In this document: piece by piece, positions 57,191-57,445 of the stretch
Layout of the letters: each line of letters starts with the position of its first letter
How positions within the stretch are numbered: the stretch's first letter is position 1
Assembly (NCBI GenBank): GCA_022763065.1
Contig: JALEGH010000018.1
Span: 1-57,445, forward strand
DNA: 57,445 nt
Source: Alphaproteobacteria bacterium
GTDB taxonomy: Bacteria > Pseudomonadota > Alphaproteobacteria > Micavibrionales > Micavibrionaceae
Reading direction: 5' to 3'
Program-made: the position numbers and the translations under genes
The notes under the pieces: generated by a model
Databases searched by the model: none
The model's input: only the letters and a program-made list of their open reading frames with translations
Told to the model about the DNA's origin: nothing

Positions 57191-57445
57191 ATGACAACAA
57201 ATATTTTAATGCCCGCATTATCGCCTACCATGACCGAAGGGAATTTGGCCAAATGGCTCAAGAAAGAAGGCGACACAATAGAATCTGGTGATGTGATTGC
57301 CGAGATTGAAACGGATAAGGCCACGATGGAGGTCGAAGCCGTTGATGACGGCGTGATTGGTAAAATTCTGGTGGAAGAAGGAACCCAGGATGTGGCGGTC
57401 AATACACCGATTGCAGTTCTTTTGGAGGAAGGGGAGAGTGCCGAT
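57191..57445 (+). CDS. pdhB: Pyruvate dehydrogenase E1 beta with N-terminal lipoyl domain (partial)
   Basis: Only the first 85 codons lie in the window. They encode a lipoyl domain: [18 protein letters not shown] and the lipoylated lysine in [13 protein letters not shown], followed by the usual end of the domain. In alphaproteobacteria the gene after pdhA is commonly an E1 beta that carries such a domain. An E2 (pdhC) start would look the same here, so the assignment rests on gene order. Confidence 0.8.
   Translation, partial: MTTNILMPALSPTMTEGNLAKWLKKEGDTIESGDVIAEIETDKATMEVEAVDDGVIGKILVEEGTQDVAVNTPIAVLLEEGESAD

Overview
The window is a dense, mostly housekeeping segment of an alphaproteobacterial chromosome with moderate GC (by eye a little under 50%). 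The gene order points to Alphaproteobacteria: nuoJ-N / birA / coaX / rnj / DUF1467 / proS / lolCD / dnaE, then rpsB-tsf-pyrH-frr-uppS-cdsA-dxr-rseP-bamA-skp-lpxD-fabZ-lpxA-lpxI-lpxB, then gltA / gltX / comEC / lexA / trpCDG / trpE / ppiD-like / tpiA / secG / pyrG / kdsA / eno / ftsB-like / pdhA / pdhB. This is close to the order I remember for Rhizobiales-type genomes. The lineage cannot be fixed from sequence alone. The many unrecognised small genes and an archaeal-type prolyl-tRNA synthetase suggest a little-studied, deep-branching group.

Layout. 1-6504 holds the end of the complex I operon (nuoJ, K, L, M, N) with an unknown 121-residue gene between nuoK and nuoL. 6508-13949 holds biotin ligase, pantothenate kinase, RNase J, two small membrane or secreted proteins, ProRS and the lipoprotein release ABC transporter LolCD. 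13959-19570 holds dnaE, flanked by minus-strand unknowns and a divergent PlsC-like acyltransferase. 19891-34448 is one long plus-strand run: ribosomal protein S2, EF-Ts, UMP kinase, RRF, then isoprenoid, phospholipid, outer-membrane assembly and lipid A genes. 35003-37817 carries gltA and gltX on the minus strand, divergent from comEC. 40010-48716 is mainly minus strand (metalloprotease-like protein, lexA, trpC, trpD, trpG, trpE, PpiD-like chaperone), interrupted by two plus-strand genes that separate trpE from trpGDC. 48831-57445 is again mostly plus strand: tpiA, secG, pyrG, kdsA, eno, an FtsB-like protein and pyruvate dehydrogenase E1. Small minus-strand membrane-protein genes sit at operon boundaries.

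Together the genes cover respiratory proton pumping, glycolysis feeding pyruvate dehydrogenase and citrate synthase, envelope construction (undecaprenyl diphosphate, CDP-diacylglycerol, lipid A, Kdo, BamA, LolCD), tryptophan synthesis and replication/SOS control. I see no rRNA, tRNA, CRISPR array, prophage, transposase or complete defence system. The unusual content is the set of lineage-specific genes inserted in this conserved frame, the displaced ProRS, candidate leaderless promoters and several strong inverted repeats. No single element can be declared a new system from sequence alone.
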